A stretch of 11,629 nucleotides of DNA from positions 1 through 11,629 of the forward strand of contig JAHYJF010000090.1 of the NCBI GenBank assembly GCA_019428955.1, written 5' to 3'. The notes under the pieces are model-generated. The model saw only the letters and a list, made by a program, of their open reading frames with translations, did no database searches and was not told the DNA's origin. This document shows, piece after piece, positions 4,609 through 11,629 of the stretch. This stretch comes from Burkholderiaceae bacterium (lineage in GTDB: Bacteria > Pseudomonadota > Gammaproteobacteria > Burkholderiales > Burkholderiaceae_E). A program made the position numbers and the translations under genes. Each line of letters opens with the position of its first letter. Position 1 is the first letter of the stretch.

Positions 4609-7059
4609 TCACTGGCCCACGGCGGCGTTCAGGTTGGGCGCGCGATCGGGCGCGAGTTCTCCCGGTGTCCACCAGAAATCTTGCCCCCAGTCCCTGTGCG
4701 CGCGATCGCGCATGCGCGCCAGGTAGCCGGGGGAGAGCATTTCCTGTAGATCCTGCAGGCCGGCATGATCCAGCGCGGACTTGGCGTACCACAGGTTGAC
4801 GAAGGGCATGTGCGAGCGCGCGAAGCGCACGGCCTCGGCGCCCGCGTTGGTTTCCTCGCCGCGCACGAGCTGGCCGATGTTGCCGGCCGTTAGGTCGACC
4901 GCCTCGAAGCCGGTGCCCACCACCGGGCCGGCGAGGTTCATCCAGTTGGGCACGCCCGCGCGGTTCTGCCCGCCCATGCCGGTGTAGAGGAAGTCGCCGA
5001 AAATGCCAACGCCGCCGCCCTGGGCGAACGCCGCGCCCCAAAACTTGGGCGTGGTCATGTCGCGCGGGTCTTTGCCGTTCACCATGTCCTTGAGCCCGAC
5101 CGCCAGCGCGCCGAAGATCGTAAGCGCCGTGCTGAGCCCCGCGCCGTAGGCCACGGAGGAAACCTTCTCACCGGTGCGCCACTGCTCAGCCATGCGCCCC
5201 CAGTGCCGCGAAATCATCGACATGGGAAAACCCTTGAACAGCGCGATGGAGCGCAGGAACTCGCCTTCGATGGTTCCCTTCTTGGTGCCTCGGGTGACGG
5301 CTGCGCGGGTCTGCAAATCCTGCGCGAGCGAGGCGAATTCGGATTCGTCGGCGATCGTGCCCAGCAGCCGGGAGACCGCCCTGTCCTGGTCGCGCAGCGA
5401 CAGCCCCGCCGCTGTCAGGTCGGCTTCCGGGATCCCGCGCACGGCCTGCAGGGTGAGCATCTGGCTGCCGCGCCAGCTTTCCGGCTGGGCCATCCGCCAC
5501 ACCTTGAAGTCGGTTTCGGTCACGCCCTTGGCGATCAGGCGCCTCTGGTCGCCGGCGTCGAGCGCTTGCCATTCCGCGCGGGACATTTTGCCGAGCGCGC
5601 CCATCATGGTGACGGAGAATCCGCGCCGCACGGCATCCGTCCAGGCCTCCAGCAAGCTGGCTTTCATCGTGGCGTTCGCCAGCTTGGCGGTCCACCCCCT
5701 GCCGATGTTGGCCTCAGCCCAGCGGTTCATGTCGGATATGACACTCTCCGCCACCAGGCCGGCGCGGTTGGCGTAGTCCGCCGAATCCTTGCCGAAGGCG
5801 CGCACCAGGTTGACGATGGCATCGGCGACGCCCAGGCGGTTAAACCCGGTGGCGGCGAAATAGGTCGGAACGTCAGTGATGCTGGAAATGAGCGCGGATC
5901 CGAGCTTGCCGAACACTTCGACGTTGCGCGCGCCCTGCGCGACTTCGGCCAGGCGCACGTTCGCCACCGTGCCGGTGGTGCCGTTGAGCACGTCCCACAT
6001 GTTCTGCGTGCTGACCAGCCACGGGCCGACCATATCGGACGCGCCAGTCCGCAGTGCGGTGTCGTGCAGGTAGGCCCACTGTGTGGGCGGGTTGGGGCCG
6101 AACTCCTCGACCAGGGCAATATCGCGGGCGAGGCGCGAGACGTGGCCCTGCATCGAGGACAGGACGCCGCCCCGGTTGTAGTCCGCTGCGTAGGACAGAT
6201 AGCTTTCCGCGTCCTTGAAGTGGATCGCCCGGTGCGAGCTGCCGCGGTTGGCGCGCATGCCGATGCCGGTAGCCTGGCCGACTTCCTTCTTGTTCAGCCC
6301 GCCGGTGGTGATGGTCTCCCACGCGCGGCCCAGCATGCCGATAAGCTGCGCGTCGTCGAGCCGCGCGCCGTTTTCGTCGACGTAGCGTGATCGATCCAGC
6401 AGCGGCAGGATGTCGCCAACCCACTTGTCCTGCCCCGCCTTGAGCACGCGCACATCGTCGTGCGGCTGGGGCAGGTAGCCGTAGTCGAGTTTCCCCACGT
6501 CGCCGCCGGCGGCGTTGAAGCGCTTTCGCATGGCCTCGGCGGTATCCAGCCACGCCCTGGCAGCCTTGCCCGCCAGCGGGTTGCCGGTCTGCTCGCCGAA
6601 AATCTCGCGCACCAGGTCGGCGGCCTGCCGGGCGTCCTCGACCATGCCGAGAAACTTCGGGTTGATGGCGTTGAGGGTATCGATCAGCCCGGAAAAGTAT
6701 TCATTTGAAACCCCGCGGGCAAAGCGCCCGGCGTCGTCGAGCACCCGCGCCACCGCGTGGAACGGCTTCAAGCCGTCCGCCACCAGCGCGCTGTAGCGGT
6801 TCATTACCCGGTCATGCGCCAGGATCGTGAGCGCTACCCGCTGCTTGGCCTTGCCCGCTTCGTGCTGCAGGGACTTACCCGCATCGTCGGCGGCGGCATT
6901 GAGCCTCGCCTCGCGGCTCATCTGCTGCCAGGCGGGGGGATCCTTGCGCGCCAGCTGCTTCATGCTGTCCGTGATGCGGGCCTCGATATTCTGGGCTTCC
7001 TGCTGGGTGACGCTGCGGCCGATGGCCTGCGCCACTGCCTGGATACATTCGCTTCTCAT
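4609..7059 (-). CDS. Large internal virion (core/ejection) protein, podovirus type
   Basis: This encodes 816 residues from ATG at 7059. The frame extends to a TTG at 7080, but the ATG overlaps the upstream stop as ATGA (7056-7059) and has GAGG 8 nt before it, so it is preferred. The protein is long and largely helical. A hydrophobic segment (about 633-656, AYGAGLSTALTIFGALAVGL) could contact membrane. The C-terminus carries RSHMPFVNLWYAKSALD, then SPGYLARMRDRAHRDWGQ and DFWWTPGE (about 748-801), a motif I associate with core/ejection proteins of podoviruses, in the positional role of T7 gp16. Such proteins leave the capsid with the DNA and help build the trans-envelope channel. It sits downstream of two other candidate ejection proteins. 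No enzyme motif is visible. Confidence is high for a virion protein, moderate for ejection. Confidence 0.85.
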   Translation of the reverse strand: MRSECIQAVAQAIGRSVTQQEAQNIEARITDSMKQLARKDPPAWQQMSREARLNAAADDAGKSLQHEAGKAKQRVALTILAHDRVMNRYSALVADGLKPFHAVARVLDDAGRFARGVSNEYFSGLIDTLNAINPKFLGMVEDARQAADLVREIFGEQTGNPLAGKAARAWLDTAEAMRKRFNAAGGDVGKLDYGYLPQPHDDVRVLKAGQDKWVGDILPLLDRSRYVDENGARLDDAQLIGMLGRAWETITTGGLNKKEVGQATGIGMRANRGSSHRAIHFKDAESYLSYAADYNRGGVLSSMQGHVSRLARDIALVEEFGPNPPTQWAYLHDTALRTGASDMVGPWLVSTQNMWDVLNGTTGTVANVRLAEVAQGARNVEVFGKLGSALISSITDVPTYFAATGFNRLGVADAIVNLVRAFGKDSADYANRAGLVAESVISDMNRWAEANIGRGWTAKLANATMKASLLEAWTDAVRRGFSVTMMGALGKMSRAEWQALDAGDQRRLIAKGVTETDFKVWRMAQPESWRGSQMLTLQAVRGIPEADLTAAGLSLRDQDRAVSRLLGTIADESEFASLAQDLQTRAAVTRGTKKGTIEGEFLRSIALFKGFPMSMISRHWGRMAEQWRTGEKVSSVAYGAGLSTALTIFGALAVGLKDMVNGKDPRDMTTPKFWGAAFAQGGGVGIFGDFLYTGMGGQNRAGVPNWMNLAGPVVGTGFEAVDLTAGNIGQLVRGEETNAGAEAVRFARSHMPFVNLWYAKSALDHAGLQDLQEMLSPGYLARMRDRAHRDWGQDFWWTPGELAPDRAPNLNAAVGQ

Positions 7060-8495
7060 TGGGGGAACCTCAAGGCGCAATTGACGGCCGCTTTGAATGC
7101 GGCGGTTTCGGTTTTGGCCTGGGCCTCGACCGTATCGGCATGCCGGATCAGGTCGGCCATGCGCACATCGGTGCCATCGTCCAGGCGGACAACGGCGTCG
7201 GGGTTGCGCGCCGCGATGTCCTGGGCGCGCGTCTGCTCAGGCGTGGCGGGGGCGGGCCTTGCGTCTACCTGCGCTGCCTGGTCCTGCCCGAGCATGCGCG
7301 TCATGACCTCGCGCACCTTCTCGACGATCTCGGCCGGCATCGCGGCATCAGCAGGCTGTAGAACGGCCGTGGCGGGGTTGCCAGCGTCGGGCAGGGCCAT
7401 CGCCTCGGGCGACGGATTCAAATCCATCCTGGGGGCTTCCAGCGCGTCCGGTGCCTCGCTCGCCACGGTGTTGCGCACGCGCTGTGCGATGGCGGCCACC
7501 TGGGCGGGGTCAGTGTCCACCCGGTGGGCTACGTTGATGACCTCGCCCGCGTCCAGCTGCTGACGCGCGACGATCTGCGCCTCGTGCGCCACGCTGGCCG
7601 CCTGCAGGTCGCCCGTGCGCACCAGGGCATCGCCGTCGCGCACCCGCACCTCGTGCATGGTCAGCAGGGCGGCGTGCTCGTCCGGGCTCAGCCTGGCGGG
7701 CGCGTCCACTGCTGGCGCTTTGGCGCGGTGGAACGCGCCACCGAATACCGTACCGGTCAGCGCGGCAATGGTGAGGTTCACCGGGTCGAATGGCTGATAC
7801 TGCGCTGCGATCTTGTCGTAATCCGCATGCTGCAGCAGCGCATGGATGCCGCCCACCTCCGCCACGGCCAGGGCCGGGTTCACCACACCGCCGATGACCG
7901 CGCTTTGCAGCCGGGTCGCGCCCATCGCAGCCGGCAGGCGCATGCCCACGGCGGCGGAGACTGCCGAGACCGTGCCGGCCAGCGCGGCCGTGCCGCCGTC
8001 GACGCCCTGGTCGCTCAGTTCCTGCGCACGGTTGATGCCCACGTCCGCGCCGAACAGAACGGGACCGGCAGGGCCAGCGGGCGAGTAGGCCACCGCCTTG
8101 CCGACGTTGGACAGCACGCCGTGCGCGATCTGGCCGGCGGTGCCGACCGCCGCTGGGTCGGGCGCGTAGTCCTTGGCCTTTTCCCGGAAGCCGCGCGCCA
8201 CCGGGCTGTTGCCCATCTGCTCGATTGTTTCGCGCTGCACCTTGCGCATGTCCGGCGCGGGTTGCCCGTTGACGGCTGCCACCAGGGGCGCATCGCGGAA
8301 AGCCGCCGCCTTGCCGTAGGCGTCGAGAATGGCCGACCATGCGCTGGCCGACGTGTAGCCGGCATAGGGCAGCGTATCCACCAGCGCGCCGCCGAACCCC
8401 TGGAAGGCGCCGGGCGCGCGCTCCGGTTCGGGCGGGCGCTGCGCCGACTGCGCGAGGGAGGCGTCACGCTCTGCGGGGTAGAGTTCGTCGAACAT
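7056..8495 (-). CDS. Ala/Gly-rich internal virion protein, probable ejection protein
   Basis: This encodes 479 residues. The N-terminus (1-30) is polar and Pro-rich. Residues about 30-65 and 115-255 are rich in Ala, Gly and Val with long mildly hydrophobic helices (for example GGTAALAGTVSAVSAAVGM near 167-185 and NLTIAALTGTVFGGAF near 240-255), and the C-terminal 200 residues are charged and helical. No signal peptide is present. Amphipathic, membrane-compatible composition together with a position between the transglycosylase-domain protein and the 816-residue core protein fits a membrane-penetrating ejection protein such as P22 gp20 or T7 gp15 in role, though I see no specific sequence signature. 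The start overlaps the upstream stop by one base (TAATG, 8493-8497) with AGGTGG 7 nt before the ATG. The 3' end overlaps the next gene by 4 bp. Confidence 0.8.
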   Translation of the reverse strand: MFDELYPAERDASLAQSAQRPPEPERAPGAFQGFGGALVDTLPYAGYTSASAWSAILDAYGKAAAFRDAPLVAAVNGQPAPDMRKVQRETIEQMGNSPVARGFREKAKDYAPDPAAVGTAGQIAHGVLSNVGKAVAYSPAGPAGPVLFGADVGINRAQELSDQGVDGGTAALAGTVSAVSAAVGMRLPAAMGATRLQSAVIGGVVNPALAVAEVGGIHALLQHADYDKIAAQYQPFDPVNLTIAALTGTVFGGAFHRAKAPAVDAPARLSPDEHAALLTMHEVRVRDGDALVRTGDLQAASVAHEAQIVARQQLDAGEVINVAHRVDTDPAQVAAIAQRVRNTVASEAPDALEAPRMDLNPSPEAMALPDAGNPATAVLQPADAAMPAEIVEKVREVMTRMLGQDQAAQVDARPAPATPEQTRAQDIAARNPDAVVRLDDGTDVRMADLIRHADTVEAQAKTETAAFKAAVNCALRFPQ

Positions 8496-11071
8496 TACGG
8501 GGCCACCTTGAGCACGAAGGGTGCCCCGGTCGCATCGCGCACCACGTCGCCCCCGACGCGGATCAGGTAGCTGCCCTGCCCGAACGTCTGCAGCCGCGCG
8601 GCGGGCAGGAATTTAGCCAGGTCGGCGGCCTTCAGCGCGGCCCCGCCGGCGGTGAACGTGCCGCCCTGGGCGATCAGGCGGGCTGGCAGCGTTGTTTTGA
8701 GGGCATCGGTGAAGCGGCTGTCCGACCAGCCGTAGGGCTTGGCGATCTTGCCGCCGTTGTGCTCGACGACGCCGCCAGTGGCAATGTTCACTGCCTGCTC
8801 GACGTCGCCCCCGCCGTCCGCCCTGAACTTGGCATAAATCCCGTAGGCCGCTTCAGCGGCGGCGGCAAGCCCCTGAGGGGTCTGGTAGACGCCTTCAAGG
8901 GCCTTGTAGATTTTCGCCCTGGTGCCGTACTCCTTCGCGTCGTTGATCTTGGCGCGGTTCTGCTCAATCGCTTCCTTGCCCTGCAGGTACAGCAGCGCCG
9001 CGTTGTTGCCTTCGGATGTTCGGTGCGCCGAGAGCATCGCCGCCACGGCGAGGGTGCCGTGCTTGTCGTTCAACTGGGTGGACAGCGATTGCACCCCGGC
9101 AGGTCCAACCCCCGCGAAAACCTGCCCCAGCACACGTGCCTTGTCCACGGACTGCAGGCTGCCCAGGTACTGCCCGAATGCGTCGGCTTCCTGGGCGGAC
9201 ATGATCGTCGGGCGGGTGCCGTAATCGACGGCCATCTGCTGCGCAGCGCCCGCCCGCCGCGAGAGTTCCCGCTGCAGGTCCTTGGGGTAGTCGAACCGCT
9301 GCAGCGGCTTGATCCCGTAGCTGCCTGCGGCCATGGCATATCCCACAGGATCGGCGGCGCGCGCCTGCTTCACCTGGTCAATGGCCTTGGTCAGAATCTC
9401 GTAGTTCTGCTGGCGTGCGGCGAAGCCCTCGCCGGGTGTCGGCTTGGCTGTTTCCAGCATGTCGGCCAGCGCGGCGACGGGCAGGGTTTTGACCTGCTGC
9501 AGCGTCTGTCCGAGCTGGGCCGCACCCTTGAATTCCGCGAAGCGCTTGACGCCATCGGCCTGCCCGTAGGCGCTGATGAATTCGCCCTCGCTCGGCGCAT
9601 CGGGCGCGAAGCCGGTGGTCAGGTAGGCGGACGTTGCATCCTGCACGCGGCTGCGCAGCACGTCGCGCGCTTCGGCCATGCCCTGGTTGGACTGCGCGCG
9701 CGCCAGCTGCAGGACATGCAGCTTCCAGTCGGACGGCAGCGCATCCAGCATGGGATATCCCGTAGGGCCTGTGGGGTCGCGTTGGGGGCTGCCCGCCGCC
9801 GCCGTGGGAAGGGGTTTGCCTTCGGTCGCTGCGGCCAGACCCGACGCAATCTGTTCGTCGGTATACGGCTGCTGGCCGTTCTCGACGCGAATCATGGCGC
9901 GGGTCAGTTTGGTGAGGGTCCCGGTGTCGTGCAGGTTGAGCGGGTCGCCGGGCTTGACGCCGATTTCCTTCGCCACGGTGGCGGCATAGGCCACCGTGTT
10001 GTTCTCGGTGGCGGGCGCCCAGCGGGAAACGATGCTTTCCACGGTGTCCAGGCCGTGCTTGTCCTGGTAGGTGAGCAGCGTTTTCGCCATGGCGCGGATC
10101 CCGGCCTCGGGCGTGGCAAAGGTGACATAGCGCGGGTCGTTGCCCTGCACCTCGCCCCGCCAGCTGTCGCTGCCCTTCATGACGTTGCCGGGGTTGTTGT
10201 TACGGACGCCGCGCGGTTGCGGCCCGCTGGCGTTACCCGGCGCGGGTGCGACCACGCCCACCCCGCCAGCCTGGTTGATCTGCGCAGCCATCGCGGGCGC
10301 TGCAGCCTGGAACAGCTGGCGGGCGATCTGCTCGCGCTTCAGGGGGCTGACCTGCTCGGCGTTCCTCTGGAAGCTGGCGAAGGCCGCCAGGGGGTCGGTG
10401 AGGCGCCAGGCGTCGTAGCGCATTTCGTTGCCCGCGTCCCGGTACTTGGTCGCCTGCAGCTGCGCCGTGGCCTCGTCCCAGCCGTTGAGCTTGGCGAGGG
10501 TGGCGGTTTCCTCTTGAGCGACGCCTACCGCCTGGGCGAATCGATTGTCGTCGGTGTAGTTGAACGCGGCGTCCTGCAGGCTCACGATGGCACGCGAGTC
10601 GGCGGCTTGAATCTGGTATTTGCGCGACTCCTGCCCGGCGTGGCGGTTGACCGCATCCAGGGCGTTCTGCATGCGGGCATTGACTACCGGTTCCGCCATC
10701 TTGCGGACTGCTGGGTTCTGTACGCCGTCCAGCGCCTGCCGCTTGATGTCGTCGAAGCCCTTTATCACGTCGCCCGACCCGAGCACGGCGTTTTTGCCCT
10801 CCTGGAGCAGGAACCCGCTTTCCGGGTTGTGGAGCCGGTCGTTCAGGTCGGCCGTCACCTGCGTGTCGATGTCCTTCGCCGCCGTGGCGTTGGCCTCGCG
10901 CTGCATGTCCAGGGCGATGGCGCCGACGTGCTGGCCCAGGCTGCTCAGGTCGCGCCCGAACTGCTGCGCCTGTTGTCCTGCCACGTCGGGCATGTTGGGC
11001 GCAGTCAGTCGGGATTGAGGCAGCGAGTTGGGCGCGGCCTGGAAGTTGTCGTGGGTCGGTACTTTAGGCAA
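8495..11071 (-). CDS. Virion protein with transglycosylase-like domain
   Basis: This encodes 858 residues. Residues about 287-400 contain RGVRNNNPGNV, then YVTFATPEAGIRAMAKTLL, GLDTVESIVSRWAP and NNTVAYAATVAKEIGV. This arrangement is characteristic of the phage structural-protein/lytic transglycosylase domain that locally opens peptidoglycan during DNA entry. Residues 30-250 are helical, with NPESGFLLQEGKNAV (82-96) typical of large phage internal proteins. The remainder is a long helical region of unknown fold. It would correspond in role to the murein-cleaving gp16 of T7 or gp4 of P22. The start is TTG at 11071, supported by AGGAG at 11080-11084, 8 nt upstream; no ATG lies nearby (the next Met is residue 27). 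It overlaps the preceding gene by 8 bp and shares a 1-bp-overlap junction with the next. Confidence 0.9.
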   Translation of the reverse strand: MPKVPTHDNFQAAPNSLPQSRLTAPNMPDVAGQQAQQFGRDLSSLGQHVGAIALDMQREANATAAKDIDTQVTADLNDRLHNPESGFLLQEGKNAVLGSGDVIKGFDDIKRQALDGVQNPAVRKMAEPVVNARMQNALDAVNRHAGQESRKYQIQAADSRAIVSLQDAAFNYTDDNRFAQAVGVAQEETATLAKLNGWDEATAQLQATKYRDAGNEMRYDAWRLTDPLAAFASFQRNAEQVSPLKREQIARQLFQAAAPAMAAQINQAGGVGVVAPAPGNASGPQPRGVRNNNPGNVMKGSDSWRGEVQGNDPRYVTFATPEAGIRAMAKTLLTYQDKHGLDTVESIVSRWAPATENNTVAYAATVAKEIGVKPGDPLNLHDTGTLTKLTRAMIRVENGQQPYTDEQIASGLAAATEGKPLPTAAAGSPQRDPTGPTGYPMLDALPSDWKLHVLQLARAQSNQGMAEARDVLRSRVQDATSAYLTTGFAPDAPSEGEFISAYGQADGVKRFAEFKGAAQLGQTLQQVKTLPVAALADMLETAKPTPGEGFAARQQNYEILTKAIDQVKQARAADPVGYAMAAGSYGIKPLQRFDYPKDLQRELSRRAGAAQQMAVDYGTRPTIMSAQEADAFGQYLGSLQSVDKARVLGQVFAGVGPAGVQSLSTQLNDKHGTLAVAAMLSAHRTSEGNNAALLYLQGKEAIEQNRAKINDAKEYGTRAKIYKALEGVYQTPQGLAAAAEAAYGIYAKFRADGGGDVEQAVNIATGGVVEHNGGKIAKPYGWSDSRFTDALKTTLPARLIAQGGTFTAGGAALKAADLAKFLPAARLQTFGQGSYLIRVGGDVVRDATGAPFVLKVAP

Positions 11072-11444
11072 TTGGTTTACTCCTGGCGTGGATGCTGCGG
11101 ATGCCTTGTTTTCGCATCAGGCGCTTGACGGAACCATCCGTTACGCCCAGCGCCCGGGCGATGTTTGCCATGCTGACGCCGCGCGCGACCAAGGCCCGCA
11201 CCTGGTCAAGTTCCGCATCGTCGGCTCTGTAAACGGCTTCCCCCGTGCTCACCCAGGTGAGGCCTATGGCGATGCTGCGGGCGGTCTTGTGGTCGATGCC
11301 GAAGAGGGTGCCCAGCTCACGATAGGGCAGGCCTCTCTGCTGCCGAAGGCGCCGCAATTCCTCGACCTTCTCGGGGTTCATCTTCGCGCGGAAATGGCTG
11401 GTGCCGTAAACCTGGCCCGTGGGCGTCATCGTTATGGGGGTCAT
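11064..11444 (-). CDS. DNA-binding protein with two helix-turn-helix segments
   Basis: This encodes 126 residues from ATG at 11444, chosen because it follows the stop of the upstream gene by 5 bp; the frame is open further upstream only as out-of-frame sequence of that gene. Residues 18-64 (FRAKMNPEKVEELRRLR, then ELGTLFGIDHKTARSIAIGLTW) resemble the helix-turn-helix tail of HNH-type homing endonucleases (AKLT..V..IR...LA..FGVS...I..G..W). Residues 89-114 (GVSMANIARALGVTDGSVKRLM) form a second, Hin-like helix-turn-helix. No HNH catalytic residues are visible. A DNA-binding gene between two virion genes is unexpected. It may be a late regulator, a packaging or intein/endonuclease remnant, or a virion DNA-binding protein. 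No good Shine-Dalgarno precedes the ATG, so coupling is likely; Met22 at 11381 is an alternative start. Confidence 0.75.
   Translation of the reverse strand: MTPITMTPTGQVYGTSHFRAKMNPEKVEELRRLRQQRGLPYRELGTLFGIDHKTARSIAIGLTWVSTGEAVYRADDAELDQVRALVARGVSMANIARALGVTDGSVKRLMRKQGIRSIHARSKPIA
11080..11084 (-). promoter_or_regulatory. Shine-Dalgarno that decides a TTG start
   Basis: AGGAG on the minus strand, inside the end of the 126-residue gene, is spaced 8 nt from the TTG at 11071. It is the main reason to accept the unusual start of the 858-residue gene. Confidence 0.75.
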
Positions 11445-11449
11445 TGGCG

Positions 11450-11629
11450 CTATGCGTTGAACGCTCTTTCTTTGTTCAGCGAGTACCACTGTCCCGCCAC
11501 CCGGCCCGCGCTGCCGAGCAGCGACGACGCGCCAGCCGCGAACGGGCTGATGGCGCTGGCGGTGCCGCGCTTCATGAGGGCCTCGTTCTTTTGGTTCACG
11601 CCTTCGGAGCGATACCCCCACGCGCTGCG
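11450..11629 (-). CDS. C-terminus of a small internal virion protein (partial)
   Basis: The last 59 codons of a gene that begins beyond the right edge, ending with TAG at 11450-11452. The visible peptide includes GYRSEGVNQKNEAL, SAISPFAAGASSLLGSAG and RVAGQWYSLNKERAFNA. A Gly/Ala/Ser-rich helix ending in a short aromatic and charged tail is a common C-terminus of T7 gp14/P22 gp7-type internal proteins, and the position at the head of the candidate ejection module agrees. The evidence is positional plus a family-like tail only, so the identity remains tentative. The reading frame is uninterrupted to the edge. Confidence 0.65.
   Translation of the reverse strand, partial: RSAWGYRSEGVNQKNEALMKRGTASAISPFAAGASSLLGSAGRVAGQWYSLNKERAFNA

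Noticed and set aside
4700..4718. Overlapping 12-bp palindromes GCGCGATCGCGC and CGCGCATGCGCG
   Set aside because: They lie inside the conserved C-terminal motif of the core protein, are explained by Arg/Ala codons in GC-rich DNA, and have no partner elsewhere.
5203..6390. Long plus-strand open frame opposite the 816-residue gene
   Set aside because: GC-rich coding DNA commonly leaves the antisense frame open. The peptide has no recognisable motif, and the minus-strand protein fits the operon with coupled starts.
7060..7080. TTG start giving the core protein 7 extra residues
   Set aside because: The ATG at 7059 overlaps the upstream stop as ATGA and has a properly spaced GAGG, matching the junction style of neighbouring genes.
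8339..11128. Very long plus-strand open frame (over 900 codons)
   Set aside because: It is antisense to the 858- and 479-residue genes. Its product is rich in Arg, His and Gly with no domain, whereas the minus strand carries a clear transglycosylase-like domain and good junctions.
11445..11621. Upstream extension of the double helix-turn-helix gene to 185 residues
   Set aside because: The extra 59 residues are an out-of-frame reading of the preceding virion gene's C-terminus, with low-complexity Arg/Gly composition. The ATG at 11444 just after that gene's stop is better.
1..11629. CRISPR array, tRNA or IS element
   Set aside because: No regularly spaced long repeats, no cloverleaf-like sequence and no transposase or terminal inverted repeats were seen on either strand.

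Overview
The window reads as phage DNA from a GC-rich host, probably a betaproteobacterium (Burkholderiales-like). That host guess rests only on base composition and the general look of the proteins. Every gene I can support lies on the minus strand, so the biological reading order runs from high to low coordinates. There are no tRNA, rRNA, CRISPR or IS features.

Right two thirds (11629 to 4420): one tightly packed late operon. In order it holds the C-terminus of a small internal virion protein, a 126-residue protein with two helix-turn-helix segments, an 858-residue virion protein with a transglycosylase-like domain, a 479-residue Ala/Gly-rich protein, an 816-residue protein ending in a WW-containing motif typical of podovirus core/ejection proteins, and a 62-residue protein resembling sigma-70 region 4. 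Adjacent genes overlap or lie within a few bases. The order of several large internal proteins recalls the T7 gp14-gp15-gp16 or P22 gp7-gp20-gp16 ejection modules, so a temperate podovirus is the best guess.

Middle (4141-4419): a short AT-richer intergenic segment with the layout of an intact attP. Two pairs of 10-bp direct repeats, each pair with a 12-bp period, bracket about 190 bp that contains a perfect match to the IHF consensus, a TGTAGT/ACTACA inverted repeat and a plausible integrase promoter.

Left third (4140 to 1): a P4-type tyrosine integrase with all catalytic residues, a small unknown gene, two tandem rho-independent terminators, and then a second operon of AlpA-type regulator, a 76-residue unknown and a primase/VirE-type helicase. 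These three genes are joined by ATGA overlaps, and the last is cut by the window edge. The last gene is the main replication protein and has a substituted Walker A loop.

The apparent attP has phage-type genes on both sides. That fits an unintegrated (virion, circular or concatemeric) genome, a tandem lysogen, or a P4-like satellite (int-alpA-primase) abutting a separate prophage. This arrangement is the most interesting feature of the window.
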